A stretch of 64,000 bases of DNA from Tritrichomonas musculus (taxonomy: Eukaryota > Parabasalia > Tritrichomonadida > Tritrichomonadidae). The stretch covers positions 3,720,001-3,784,000 of the forward strand of contig JAPFFF010000012.1 of assembly GCA_039105265.1 (NCBI GenBank), written 5' to 3'. Made by a program: the position numbers and the translations under genes. Below the pieces are notes generated by a model that was not told the origin of the DNA, searched no databases, and saw nothing but the letters and a program-made list of their open reading frames with translations. This document shows, piece after piece, positions 9,683 to 18,849 of this stretch. Numbering within the stretch: the stretch's first letter is position 1; each line of letters starts with the position of its first letter.

Positions 9683-9748
9683 GTTAGGGGAGTGAGCGAA
9701 GCGAACGTGGGCGTAAGATACGTAGTATCTGTAGCCCCCCCCCCTAAC
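9683..9748. repeat. GC-rich hairpin with C-run
   Basis: GTTAGGGG at 9683-9690 pairs with CCCCTAAC at 9741-9748, which ends a run of ten C. The inner palindrome AGATAC-GTA-GTATCT lies at 9716-9730. The GAGCGAAGCGAACG stretch between them is unlike the surrounding AT-rich DNA and resembles the GC-rich core of the 3340-3585 element. It may mark the edge of the helicase island. Confidence 0.5.
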
Positions 9749-10114
9749 ATTACTACTCTGGTCATTTTGGATGATAATTTATAACGAGTTTTTATCAATA
9801 TGATAAACTTTTTGAATAGTGGTCATCAAGCCCAGATTCATTACTTGATTTTTAATCATTGTTTAAATGATTTTAGATAAAATTCATGTTTTTTTGGGAA
9901 AAAAAATATGTATTTGCATAGAAAAAGTTGATTTTTTTATTCAAATTTCAAAAATTTTAATTCAAAATAAAATAATACAAAAATTTTGAAAATTTTGTTT
10001 TGAAAATAAAAATTTTGTTGTATAGCAAAAATCAGTTCACCTTATTATCTGCAGTTTAGATGTTTACTAAAAGATGCTTTCGTCATTAAAGCGGCTAGAA
10101 AGATTTTTTCTGAC
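9749..10114. other. AT-rich spacer
   Basis: I see no gene, RNA or element ends. Confidence 0.5.
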
Positions 10115-12257
10115 AATCGTTTTTTTCTACACCACTTTTTGAATGATTTTTCTATTCATGAGTAAGCTACTCAAAAGGTGCGAGAACTAAATATACAAAA
10201 AATAACCGTTTTTTAATTTTTCAAATATCTCATAATATTTTAAATATTTTATACTATTTAAAATAAATATAATATATCTTTATTTTATAATAATTAAAAA
10301 ATAATATTTTATTTCTTGAACCTCATTATAGATACTGAAAAATGCATATCTATTTTGGGTAACAAAAAACTAAATAATTCAATAAATAATTGTTATTTTT
10401 GTTTGATAGATGCTTATTAATGTTTTTAATTATATCAGAAATCTTTATAAATGATAAAATTAAGATTTTATATTAATTTAGCTGAGATATATTTAAAACA
10501 CAATCAAAAAACTAATATTTTAAAAATATCTCAATTTTTTTTTGTTTCTATGGGGATAACTACTTATAATTTTACTGCATTTTTTATTTGTATTATTATA
10601 TTTTTAAATGAAATGAAATGGCTCGGGAGACGCCATTTTAGTTTTTTTAAATCAAATTCAGAGAAGTAGGATTTATTTCTCTCAATTGCATTCAATTTTC
10701 AAAATTTAATAAAAAAGTATAGATATTTGATATTTCAAGTTGAAAAGAACATATAGTAATTTTACATATTATTTGATACATGATATATTATGCAAAAAAA
10801 TCATTTTCGTTGAGTTTTGGATGAGTCAGTCGAAATATTAAAATCAACATATCTTTATTAAATTTTATATAAATTGGGAATGTAATGCATTATTTCGGTT
10901 TATATCAACAATATATTTCTTATTAAGCTTGAAATTCCTCATTTAAATCTAAATTTGGCAAATAAAAAGCTTTTTTATTTTTGAAGTTCCCATGTAAAAA
11001 ATGGCCCTATCATTCTCAATAAAACTTATCTATTATATTAAATGTAATATTTAATGCTTATAAACATTTTTATATACGAAACGTTAGAGCCATTTTTAAG
11101 ATACAAATGCTATTTATATATGGCCAAAATTGTTTTTAATATTTGACTATTCATTCAATTAATTGATAAAGCTTTATTAAATATATGTTTTTATTGATTT
11201 TATTAAATTCTGAGAATTAGGATTTATTCCTCTCAATTTAAAAAATGGACAAAAAAGTAAAGAAAAAGAGCATTTCTATTTAAGAAAACTTAATAAAATT
11301 TACAAAAACTAAATATTGCATTGAAATATATATGAATATATATTTATTATTGTATGAAAAGGAAATTGATGAAAAAATAATTATTAGCATATTTTGATTA
11401 TTTTTTAACAAAGCATGAATTTGGTTATATTATTTCAAATAGATCGCAAATATAAATAGAATTTTCAATCAAAATCTGGATTTTATTTAAAATTCGTCGA
11501 ATAAAATGGATTTAACATTTAACAATGAATAATTAAAAAATGGCCCTATGAATTTTGGTGAAACAGTTTTATTTAAATAAATATACAATTTAATCACTAT
11601 TCTACAATTTTTTTTTATTATCCTTAGAGCCATTTTTGAGATATGATTATGAAAAAAATATTTGGCCAGATTTCTCAGAAATTTTCTCTCAGAAATTTTA
11701 ATAAATAATGATGAAAAAGCTTTCAACTGAAGATTCATTATTATTTTTTATACAAAACTATTCAACAATTAATCACAATTTGGAAAAAGAAGGCTTCGAT
11801 GATGATGAATTTGAAGAAAAATTAAATTTTCACTATAAAATTGGGATCAGATTATTAAAAAGATGGACTTCCGTAATAAAGTAAAATTAAAAGCTCCTAA
11901 TTAATAAAAAATTAATTTTTAATAACTAAAAATAGCATAAATAATATTATATTTATATTTTAAAAAATTGAATGGTTTATATACTAATTTATTCAAATCT
12001 ATAAAATAATTAAATAATAAATATTTTGGCAACTACGGAGGGAAAGATCACAAAATTAAAATATGATATTTATCATTTTATAATGTATATTGTATTTCAA
12101 AATTTTGTTGTAATTTTAAAAAAGAGAGTTCTCGCACCTCTGCTACTCATGAAAAGTAAAAAACCACTATCTTAAGGTGAAATTTGACTTGCTATGTTAA
12201 GAAAATTAACCAAAAAAATCGTAAAATTATGTTTTACCTAAAAATTATTACTATTTG

Positions 12258-12291
<34 letters not shown>

Positions 12292-12495
12292 ATATAAATT
12301 TTTATATTTTTACATAATTTTTCAGGAATATGGACGCTAGTGATCACTACGGGGCTGCGCGAAGCCGAATCGAGTTCCTTGAATTGCTGGATGAATCGGG
12401 AAGCTATTTGACCTATATAATTATGCATTCTTTGGCCAAAATTGAATAAAAAAAGTATAAAAAGTATTCAAAAAGTGGTGTAGAAAAATACGATT
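10115..12495. mobile_element. About 2.4-kb element with nested inverted repeats, non-coding
   Basis: The outer 30-bp inverted repeats (10115-10144 and 12466-12495) match at 29 of 30 positions around TTCTACACCACTTTTTGAAT. The inner pairs are CATGAGTA (10157-10164) with TACTCATG (12144-12151), and AGGTGCGAGAACT (10176-10188) with AGTTCTCGCACCT (12127-12139), both perfect. The interior has no real gene. It holds a diverged tandem duplication of ~540 bp, each half with a hairpin of the AAAAATGGCCCTA/TTAGAGCCATTTTT type (about 10996-11097 and 11535-11637). A long T run lies at about 12258-12290. It looks like an old non-autonomous DNA element. No target duplication was found. Confidence 0.5.
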
Positions 12496-12499
12496 CCCC
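12317..12499 (+). repeat. Dispersed ~190-bp module, copy A
   Basis: The same sequence recurs in the same orientation at 36257-36456. Landmarks are TTTTTCAGGAATAT, CTAGTGATCAC, GCCGAATC, CCTTGAATTGCTGGATGAAT and the end TAGAAAAATACGATTCCCC. Identity by eye is well above 80%. No reading frame is conserved between the copies. It contains the right outer inverted repeat of the 10115-12495 element. Confidence 0.8.
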
Positions 12500-12518
12500 G
12501 ATTTTTTCAATTAATATA

Positions 12519-13302
12519 CAGTTGTTCCACTTTTGTAACAGAAAAATCCACTTTCGTAACAGAAAATGTAACCACCAAAATTTTCAAAATTTATTATCAC
12601 CTAACTTTTTGATTTTTTACTTTCGTAACAGAATTTTCCACTTTCGTAACAGACTTTTTTTTTATGATTTTTTAAAAATTCATATTTTTCATTTTGCATT
12701 TCTTTTTTTATCGAAATTCTTTTATAAAGAGAAGTTTATTCAAGAAATGATATTTAGAAAGAGGTTTATTAAGTTATTAATAATAATTATGGATTTACTC
12801 AAAACTCTTTTTTTAGAAGAAAATCATGTTTTTATAATTGTACTATAATTTAAATGAATATTAAACATGAAAAATAAAAAAAAGGATAGAAATCAAGAAA
12901 AAATTAGATTATAATTTCAGATAAAGCAAATAAAAAATCAGTATTGCATTATTATAATGAAATAAAAAACATTTGAAATGGAATTTTAAGCTTTTAAAAT
13001 AACAAAAATTCTTTTTTTAGCAAAATATTTGCAATAATTATCTTCATCCATAATTTCAAATAAAATGTTGTTCCCAATAACTACTGTGTTTTCTACAATT
13101 ATTTGCATTATATTAAAAATGTAAAAACTCATTAAAAACAAAGATAATTAAATAATAAAATTTTCTGTTACGAAAGTGGAAAATTCTGTTACGAAAGTGG
13201 ATAAAAAATCAAAAAGTTAGGTGATAACAAATTTTGAAAATTTTGGTGGTTACATTTTCTGTTACGAAAGTGGATTTTTCCGTTACAAAAGTGGAGCAAC
13301 TG
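12519..13302. mobile_element. 784-bp Tc1/mariner-type non-autonomous element with long terminal inverted repeats
   Basis: It is flanked by TA on both sides (12517-12518 and 13303-13304). It begins CAGTTGTTCCAC and ends with its inverted counterpart GTGGAGCAACTG. The arms (12519-12653 and 13164-13302) are ~135 bp and nearly identical. Each arm carries about four copies of the motif CACTTTCGTAACAGA. The ~510-bp interior is AT-rich with no transposase. The TA flanks and CAGT ends support Tc1/mariner. Few mismatches between the arms suggest fairly recent movement. Confidence 0.8.
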
Positions 13303-13419
13303 TATTTAATATTAACTTTACAGCAAAAGAACGATTTAATTTATATTTTGTATTGTCCCTTTCGTAAGACTTTTCTTTTTCAAATGATGTCATCAAGCAG
13401 CAATATTTTTATTTAATCA

Positions 13420-14475
13420 AAAGTGCGAAGCTGTTGGCCTTAAAATTTGTGTCACATTGTTTCTTTCTAGCGACTTTAATGGCGCTGAAATGCTTTTATT
13501 CCAACTTCTTTTGGTTGAAAAATTCCTTATTATCTCAATCAAGTATGATTACAAAATTAACAATCTTAATATCAATGCAGCTCGGTTCCTCTCCAATGAC
13601 TTTAGTATTGTTTTATTATGAACCTTTAAGTCATTGGTGAATTAAAGGCGAAAATTATAGATAAAATTCCAAGGTTTCGATTTACTAGTCCCGAAAACAA
13701 AAAAGTACCATCTCGATTGATTTCTCGATATTGATTCAAAATGAGACTATCAGAGATGAATTAAAAGATTTTATCATTTCGCCCAACAAATTTTTGAAAA
13801 ACAGTCCTTTTTCATTTTATAAGGAGGCATCATAAAGTAAATACAAATTTTGGACTGAGAAAGAAAATTTGTTCCTCAAAGAATTATTAGAGGATCTTAA
13901 GATTTCACCTAATTTTTCTCTTATTAGCTTGTGCTTCCTTGGAAGAAATGGGAATGAAATATATCAGCATTTTCTTACGATGATACAAAAGGGCAAATAT
14001 TTGATGTAAGAAAGTTTTTTCCAGTAACAAGTCGTTATCTCTCTCCCTATTATAAAAAAATTTTCCTACCAAATGCTGAAAAAGCTTTGACCAAATGCTT
14101 GTTAGAAATATCTGATAGTGGGATGCAAATTGGGAAAAAAAAGATTATTAGTCAAGCCAAATCATTCTTTTGCATTCCGTGGTTTTTGGTCAAAAGGGTA
14201 ACTTATCAAATCTTTAGTTGTTCCCAAAAAAAGTCTATATAGACGATTAAAATGAAATTTATACAGAAGAGTTTATTAAATTAATGAAGATGAGAATAGA
14301 AGATGATGATTTAACTATTAATGAAGATGAAGTTCGATTTGTTTTAGATAAATATAGCATTCCATTCCTACAGTTCTCTCTTCATTGGCTTAGATGTTTC
14401 ATGATTCGTAATAGGCTATCTTAGCCAAAGGCTCATTTAAGACGTATCTTTTATTTTTTCCTTGAAAGGTAAAAT
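13420..14475 (+). pseudogene. Decayed open-frame debris, unrecognised
   Basis: Coding-like pieces on the plus strand recur in different frames. Examples are a helix-rich piece at about 13425-13620 and pieces around 13980-14200 and 14275-14430 with charged and hydrophobic periodicity. Stops and frame changes separate them. I do not recognise the family. The tail near 14400-14475 runs into AT-rich sequence. It could be an old host gene or a DNA transposon's gene. Confidence 0.35.
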
Positions 14476-14637
14476 CATTGAATTAATAATTGAAGTTAAA
14501 TTATGACGGTTAGGCAATTGTGAACAAATATTTGACAAAAATTGGGTTTCAATATTTGAAATTGGTTTCCCAGCCAAAAGAATATATAAAATTAAATTTT
14601 TTGCATTATAAGAATCTGTCCCAACTGCTTGATGAAT

Positions 14638-14967
14638 TTAAGTTTGGCAATCTCTTATTTGTACATTTTTTGAATGAGATTCTCTTGAAATATGCTGATC
14701 GAGATAATATTTTTTATATTTAGAATTGATCCAAGCATTACAATAATGATAATAGCATTTTGAATAATAAGTAGAGTTGCCATCTTTTTCTATTATTGGA
14801 AGGTATATTTTGGAGTCTGGTAGCTCCATCCAATCACTTATGTCATATTGATTTCCAGATAGATCCAAATCAGTCTGAGATGGAAGCGAGCTGTACAATG
14901 ATACATTTTCTACAGGGACAAAATTTAGTTCGACAAATCTTCTGTGAGGGATTTTGTCTTTACTCAT
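14638..14967 (-). CDS. Small putative zinc-finger-like protein, uncertain
   Basis: The likely start is ATG 14967 (MSKDKIPHRRF), giving 109 residues. The open frame extends further upstream through a hydrophobic stretch that looks untranslated. The C-terminal half has Cys-x4-Cys followed after ~15 residues by His-x5-His, a spacing that could bind zinc. No family is recognised. The frame overlaps plus-strand debris at its end and the region is degenerate, so it may be a gene fragment. Confidence 0.35.
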   Translation of the reverse strand: MSKDKIPHRRFVELNFVPVENVSLYSSLPSQTDLDLSGNQYDISDWMELPDSKIYLPIIEKDGNSTYYSKCYYHYCNAWINSKYKKYYLDQHISRESHSKNVQIRDCQT

Positions 14968-15048
14968 TTTTAAAAAAAATGAAGTTAAAAACATTTTTGA
15001 TAAATTATTCAAAATTACTATATAAAACTTTACAATTTTTTTTTTCAA

Positions 15049-15264
15049 TTTTTTTAAAAAACTGTTCTTTTCATAAAAAAACTTAAATATTCTTTTAAAA
15101 ACCGTATATTTCTAAATAATCTTTAATAATCTTTAAAAATATATGATATTTAGAGTGATTTAAACCAATGTAAATAATTATTGACCAGCTCTGTTAAGTC
15201 CTCAAAAAGTCATTTGTCCATTAAAAATGGACAAATGTCCTTTTGTCATAAACTTTTTCCAAGA
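15049..15264. other. Spacer with short inverted repeat
   Basis: TTTGTCCATT and AATGGACAAA around 15219-15240 form a small hairpin just downstream of the 15265-16380 gene on its own strand. It could shape the 3' end of that transcript. Nothing else is seen. Confidence 0.35.
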
Positions 15265-16380
15265 CTATTGTTTAACGTAAATCTGTCCTTCTGGAGATTG
15301 ATCTAAATTCATTCTTACATTAAAGTCATATTTATAATCTGTAGCATTAAATTGAACAACTTTTACTTTCTTTAATCCATATATTTCATCGAGTAAAGCA
15401 ATCTTTGATCCGAGGAGAATTCTCACAAAATGTTTTTCACCACTCTTCTCTTTAAATATTATTAACAATTCATATGCATCAGAATCGAACTCGGTACTAA
15501 TCGTTAAAATATTTTTGTGTGAATCATAAACGATTCCTTTTAAATCATCAATCCATTGAATATCACAATCAACAAAGCCAGAATAAAATATTTTCCATTC
15601 ATTTTCTTCATCTTTATGATTCTTGAATGAAACAAAGAAGTCCATAAATAATCCAAGAACATCATCAACAGGATATTTTTCATATGATCTAACAACTTTG
15701 AAATATTTAATATCAGTATAACCATTTATGTCTTCCATATAATCATCAACAGACGAACTAATATTTACAAATCCATCAAAGGTACAATAAACTTTTGAAA
15801 CTTTAGTTTGATATTTTTCATCAAAAACTGTTTCAATGGTTAAATCTTTCACGATTTTGTATTTAAATTCTCCAACTTTTGAAAAAATGATGAATGTTCC
15901 AGAGTTTGAATAAATGTTCAATAGCAATACAATACAAAATTCACCATCAGCAGAATCATATTGTAAAATCATATATTTGTTATCATAATTCCTTGAAATA
16001 AATTTAAATCTGAGTTCAAATTCTCCATTAACAAAATAGAAATAACCAAGATATGTTTTTGGATTATCAGTAATATTCTTGTAACTATCATTTTTGATGA
16101 ATTCAAACATTGCATTCTCTAATGTTTTTTCCAAATCAATTCGATTATCTGTTTTCAAAACTATTTCATCTTGTTTATTTATTTTTTCCGCTAGTGTTAA
16201 TTTGGTATCTAATTCTCCTGTTTCACTTTCGATAAAAAAGCACCAATCATTGCTCTCATTTGGATAATAATTTACATAATAAGTTGTTCCATTAATTTCT
16301 ATACTGAAATAAATATCGGAATTCTCAGGTACATTTTCATCATAATCAAACAGAAAATCAAATTTCTTGACCAAAATCAA
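15265..16380 (-). CDS. 371-residue protein of unknown family
   Basis: Intact frame starting MILVKKFDFLFDYDEN. The protein is acidic, beta-strand-rich and very high in Asp, Phe, Tyr and Ile. There is no signal peptide, membrane segment or catalytic motif. Repeated patterns of the form E/D-F-x-F/Y alternate with charged turns, suggesting several similar beta domains (inference). Its start codon lies at the edge of the Tc1 transposase fragment that begins at about 16385, so the transposon now provides its upstream region. The natural N-terminus and promoter may have been replaced or lost. Confidence 0.6.
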   Translation of the reverse strand: MILVKKFDFLFDYDENVPENSDIYFSIEINGTTYYVNYYPNESNDWCFFIESETGELDTKLTLAEKINKQDEIVLKTDNRIDLEKTLENAMFEFIKNDSYKNITDNPKTYLGYFYFVNGEFELRFKFISRNYDNKYMILQYDSADGEFCIVLLLNIYSNSGTFIIFSKVGEFKYKIVKDLTIETVFDEKYQTKVSKVYCTFDGFVNISSSVDDYMEDINGYTDIKYFKVVRSYEKYPVDDVLGLFMDFFVSFKNHKDEENEWKIFYSGFVDCDIQWIDDLKGIVYDSHKNILTISTEFDSDAYELLIIFKEKSGEKHFVRILLGSKIALLDEIYGLKKVKVVQFNATDYKYDFNVRMNLDQSPEGQIYVKQ

Positions 16381-16384
16381 ACAA

Positions 16385-16827
16385 TCAAAAATATTTCAAG
16401 ATCTCGATCAAATGAGGAAACCATTTAATTATTATTTCCAACAAAATGGGGCAACCTGCCATCAAACTGATAACGTTTTGAATTTTATTTTTAAGAAAGC
16501 CAGAGTTCTCAATGGGTGGCCACCAAACTCGCCTGATCTTTCGCCCATTGAGAACCTCTGGGCAATAATGAAGGAACGGTTAAACCGTTTAACTACTAAA
16601 CCAAAAAATAAAGATGAATTAAAAAAATTCATACAAAAAGTTTATGATGAAATCTCATTAGATAGTATTAATAATCTTGTAAATACATTCGAATACCGAT
16701 AAAAAATGTGTAAAGATTTTGGAGGCAAAACAATTGCTCATTTTATACGAAAAGGTTATCATTCCATTCCACAACAATATATAGTTCCTGAAGAAGAAGA
16801 AGAGTTTGTCAGATTGCAAAATTGAGA
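16385..16827 (+). mobile_element. 3' fragment of a Tc1/mariner transposase
   Basis: The reading frame encodes the C-terminal third of a DDE_3-type transposase: QQNGATCH (the second catalytic Asp position reads Asn), then WPPNSPDLSPIENLWAIMKE with the final catalytic Glu, and a helical tail. An in-frame TAA at 16700-16702 interrupts it, and coding-like sequence continues in the same frame to about 16825. The N-terminal DNA-binding half and first Asp are missing. It is therefore a dead, truncated copy. I see no matching terminal repeats nearby. Confidence 0.85.
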
Positions 16828-16953
16828 GGTTGTAAAATCCTCTCAAACTTTACCCTTAAAAATCCGTTAACAAAAAAAGTGATGTTAAAAAAGTAAAGGT
16901 TAGTATTTTCTCAATTTTTTATAATATAAGCAAATCCGATTCCGGTCAATTCC

Positions 16954-16985
<32 letters not shown>

Positions 16986-17404
16986 CAGTTTCCATACACA
17001 TAATGAAAACTACAATTGTACATACATTGTATATTTTTGTAACTTATTTTTTTATACAATGTATGTACAAAACTAGGTTTGACTGTCCACTCTAAAATGT
17101 GGACAATCCTGCCCAAAATTGAAAGAGGACAGGGATAGTTTCATAACTTTTTCAATGAAAAATCGTTTGGACAGGAAAACCTAGGTACCATTTTTCATGG
17201 TAAATGGAAAAACTTTCATTTTCCATTTTGTAGAAAAAAGGATTTAATACAACTTGCTAACATTTTTGTTAGCATACATAGTATATTAAGAATATATATG
17301 ATGACATGAATTATCTACTGAATATTTTACGGTCGTCATGAACGGCCGCTATTTCAGATAATGTAATCCATATCATCAATAATATTCAAAGCTAAAATCG
17401 AAAT
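16828..17404. other. Spacer with a long T run and a perfect hairpin
   Basis: There is a T run at about 16959-16985. TTGTACATACATTGTATA (17016-17033) and TATACAATGTATGTACAA (17053-17070) form a perfect 18-bp stem with a 19-nt loop. Further on, GTCCAC/GTGGAC half-sites around 17091-17104 form a small hairpin. No gene is seen. Confidence 0.55.
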
Positions 17405-17700
17405 CTGTTTCGAATTTTGTAGTTGGATTTGCTTCAGACGTTGGAGTTGGATTTGTTTCAAAATCTGGATTTGAAAGTTAAAATCTGGATTCTGGGTAAG
17501 AATCTGTGCTTTGGTCTATCAATAAAAAAGCATATGATTCTGGATTTGAAAATTCGTCAAAATCCAGAATTGAATCTGTGCCTGAGTCTGTTTCGAACTT
17601 TGGAGTTGGATTTTCTTCAGACGTTGGAGTTGGATTTGTTTCCAAATTTGGATTTGAACCTTCAAATCTGGATTCTGAGTTAGAATATGTCCTTAGGTCT
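17405..17700. repeat. Direct duplication of ~110 bp in the gene tail
   Basis: The sequence at 17405-17515 and that at about 17590-17700 are ~85% alike, sharing CAGACGTTGGAGTTGGATTT and CAAATCTGGATTCTG. The first copy straddles the present stop codon, which suggests the protein once ended further downstream. Confidence 0.65.
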
Positions 17701-18270
17701 CTCGATGGAGAAGCATCTGATTCTGGATTTGAATGCTTTTCTAACTCTTGAATTGAATATATCTTCCTCTCTTTTATTTTTGCGATTTCATTACTCAAAT
17801 CCTCAATAAACTGTTTGACGTCAAGACTATTATTTGGATACATCACAACATACCATTTAATGAAACTAAGGAATTCGTCAGGATAATCAAAAACAGAATC
17901 AGCCAAGTATAAATATAACTCTTTTTTACCTATTTTATTTAATACTCGTTTATCATAATATTTAATCTGATTCTGTAAATTAGGTGGATACTTTTGTTTT
18001 TTTTGCATGAGGATTGTGCAATGAGTATTGAAGACATTCTCTGTTTAAAATAGCATTATTATTCAATTCTTGAAAAGATTGGATAATGTATTTTATTTTG
18101 TCCGGATGAAATCCATACCTATCAAAGGTTTCATAAAGAGCTTTAAATAAAGGAATGTTATTTTGTCCGATCTTCCTCTGAATTCTATTGATCTCAGATT
18201 GTTTCCTTCTGGAATCGTCGTTTAAGGTCTTTCCATTTAATTTTGGATACAAGGTTTTTTTGCAACCCAT
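17478..18270 (-). pseudogene. Unrecognised gene with a frameshift in an A run
   Basis: Two overlapping frames (17980-18270 starting MGCKKTLYPKLNGKT, and 17478-18008) read as one protein changing frame at an eight-A run near 18000 (GCAAAAAAAACAAAAG on the coding strand). Either it is a homopolymer sequencing error or the gene is broken. The N-terminal part is basic and helical, and the middle (YLYLADSVFDYPDEFLSFI) looks like a folded helical domain. The C-terminal third is Pro/Thr/Ser/Glu-rich low complexity (NPTPTSEENPTPKFE). A diverged copy of that tail-coding region lies downstream of the stop. The family is unknown. Confidence 0.5.
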
Positions 18271-18849
18271 ATTATTTGGAATCCCAAAAAATAAATGATA
18301 TCAATATTTAAAAAAAAATTTAATTAATTATATTCAATATCGAAATATTACAATATTTTGGTTAATTTATAGTTAATTTATTTTATTTATTTTTTTAATA
18401 GTTTATGATGTTTTTATTTATTATAATAATCATATAGTTAATGATTTTTCTTTTATTTTTCAAAATACTGCTAATATAGCATTTTTAGGTAAGTATAGAA
18501 AACTTTTGAAATGCATGTCTGAATTTGTAAAATATAGATATCTTTCTAAGAGTCTTTTATAAATAAATTTTATTTTTGGTATTATTAAATAATATACATT
18601 TAATAAATTATTTAATATAATAAAATATTTTTAATATTTTTTTCCAGAAATTTTTAATGATTTTATGAAACGACCGTTTAAAGTTGATAATGAATCAATA
18701 CAAAAATAAATACATAAATTTTTTTATTATTACGGATATAATTGGTCTTAATAGACTTCAAATTTATAAATGTAATAATAGCAAAATCTTTGGTTCACAA
18801 AAAGTGATTACTGATATAACTTTTTTATATCACTTAATCTAAATTTCAT
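18271..18849. promoter_or_regulatory. Upstream region of the PNP gene with initiator TCACT
   Basis: AT-rich spacer. TCACT at 18830-18834 fits the trichomonad initiator TCA-Y-W and would put transcription start about 18 nt before the ATG at 18850. No other gene is seen. Confidence 0.5.

Noticed and set aside
12234-12428. 64-codon minus-strand gene with a poly-Lys tract
   Set aside because: It crosses a long T run and the dispersed ~190-bp module; the other module copy does not keep this frame.
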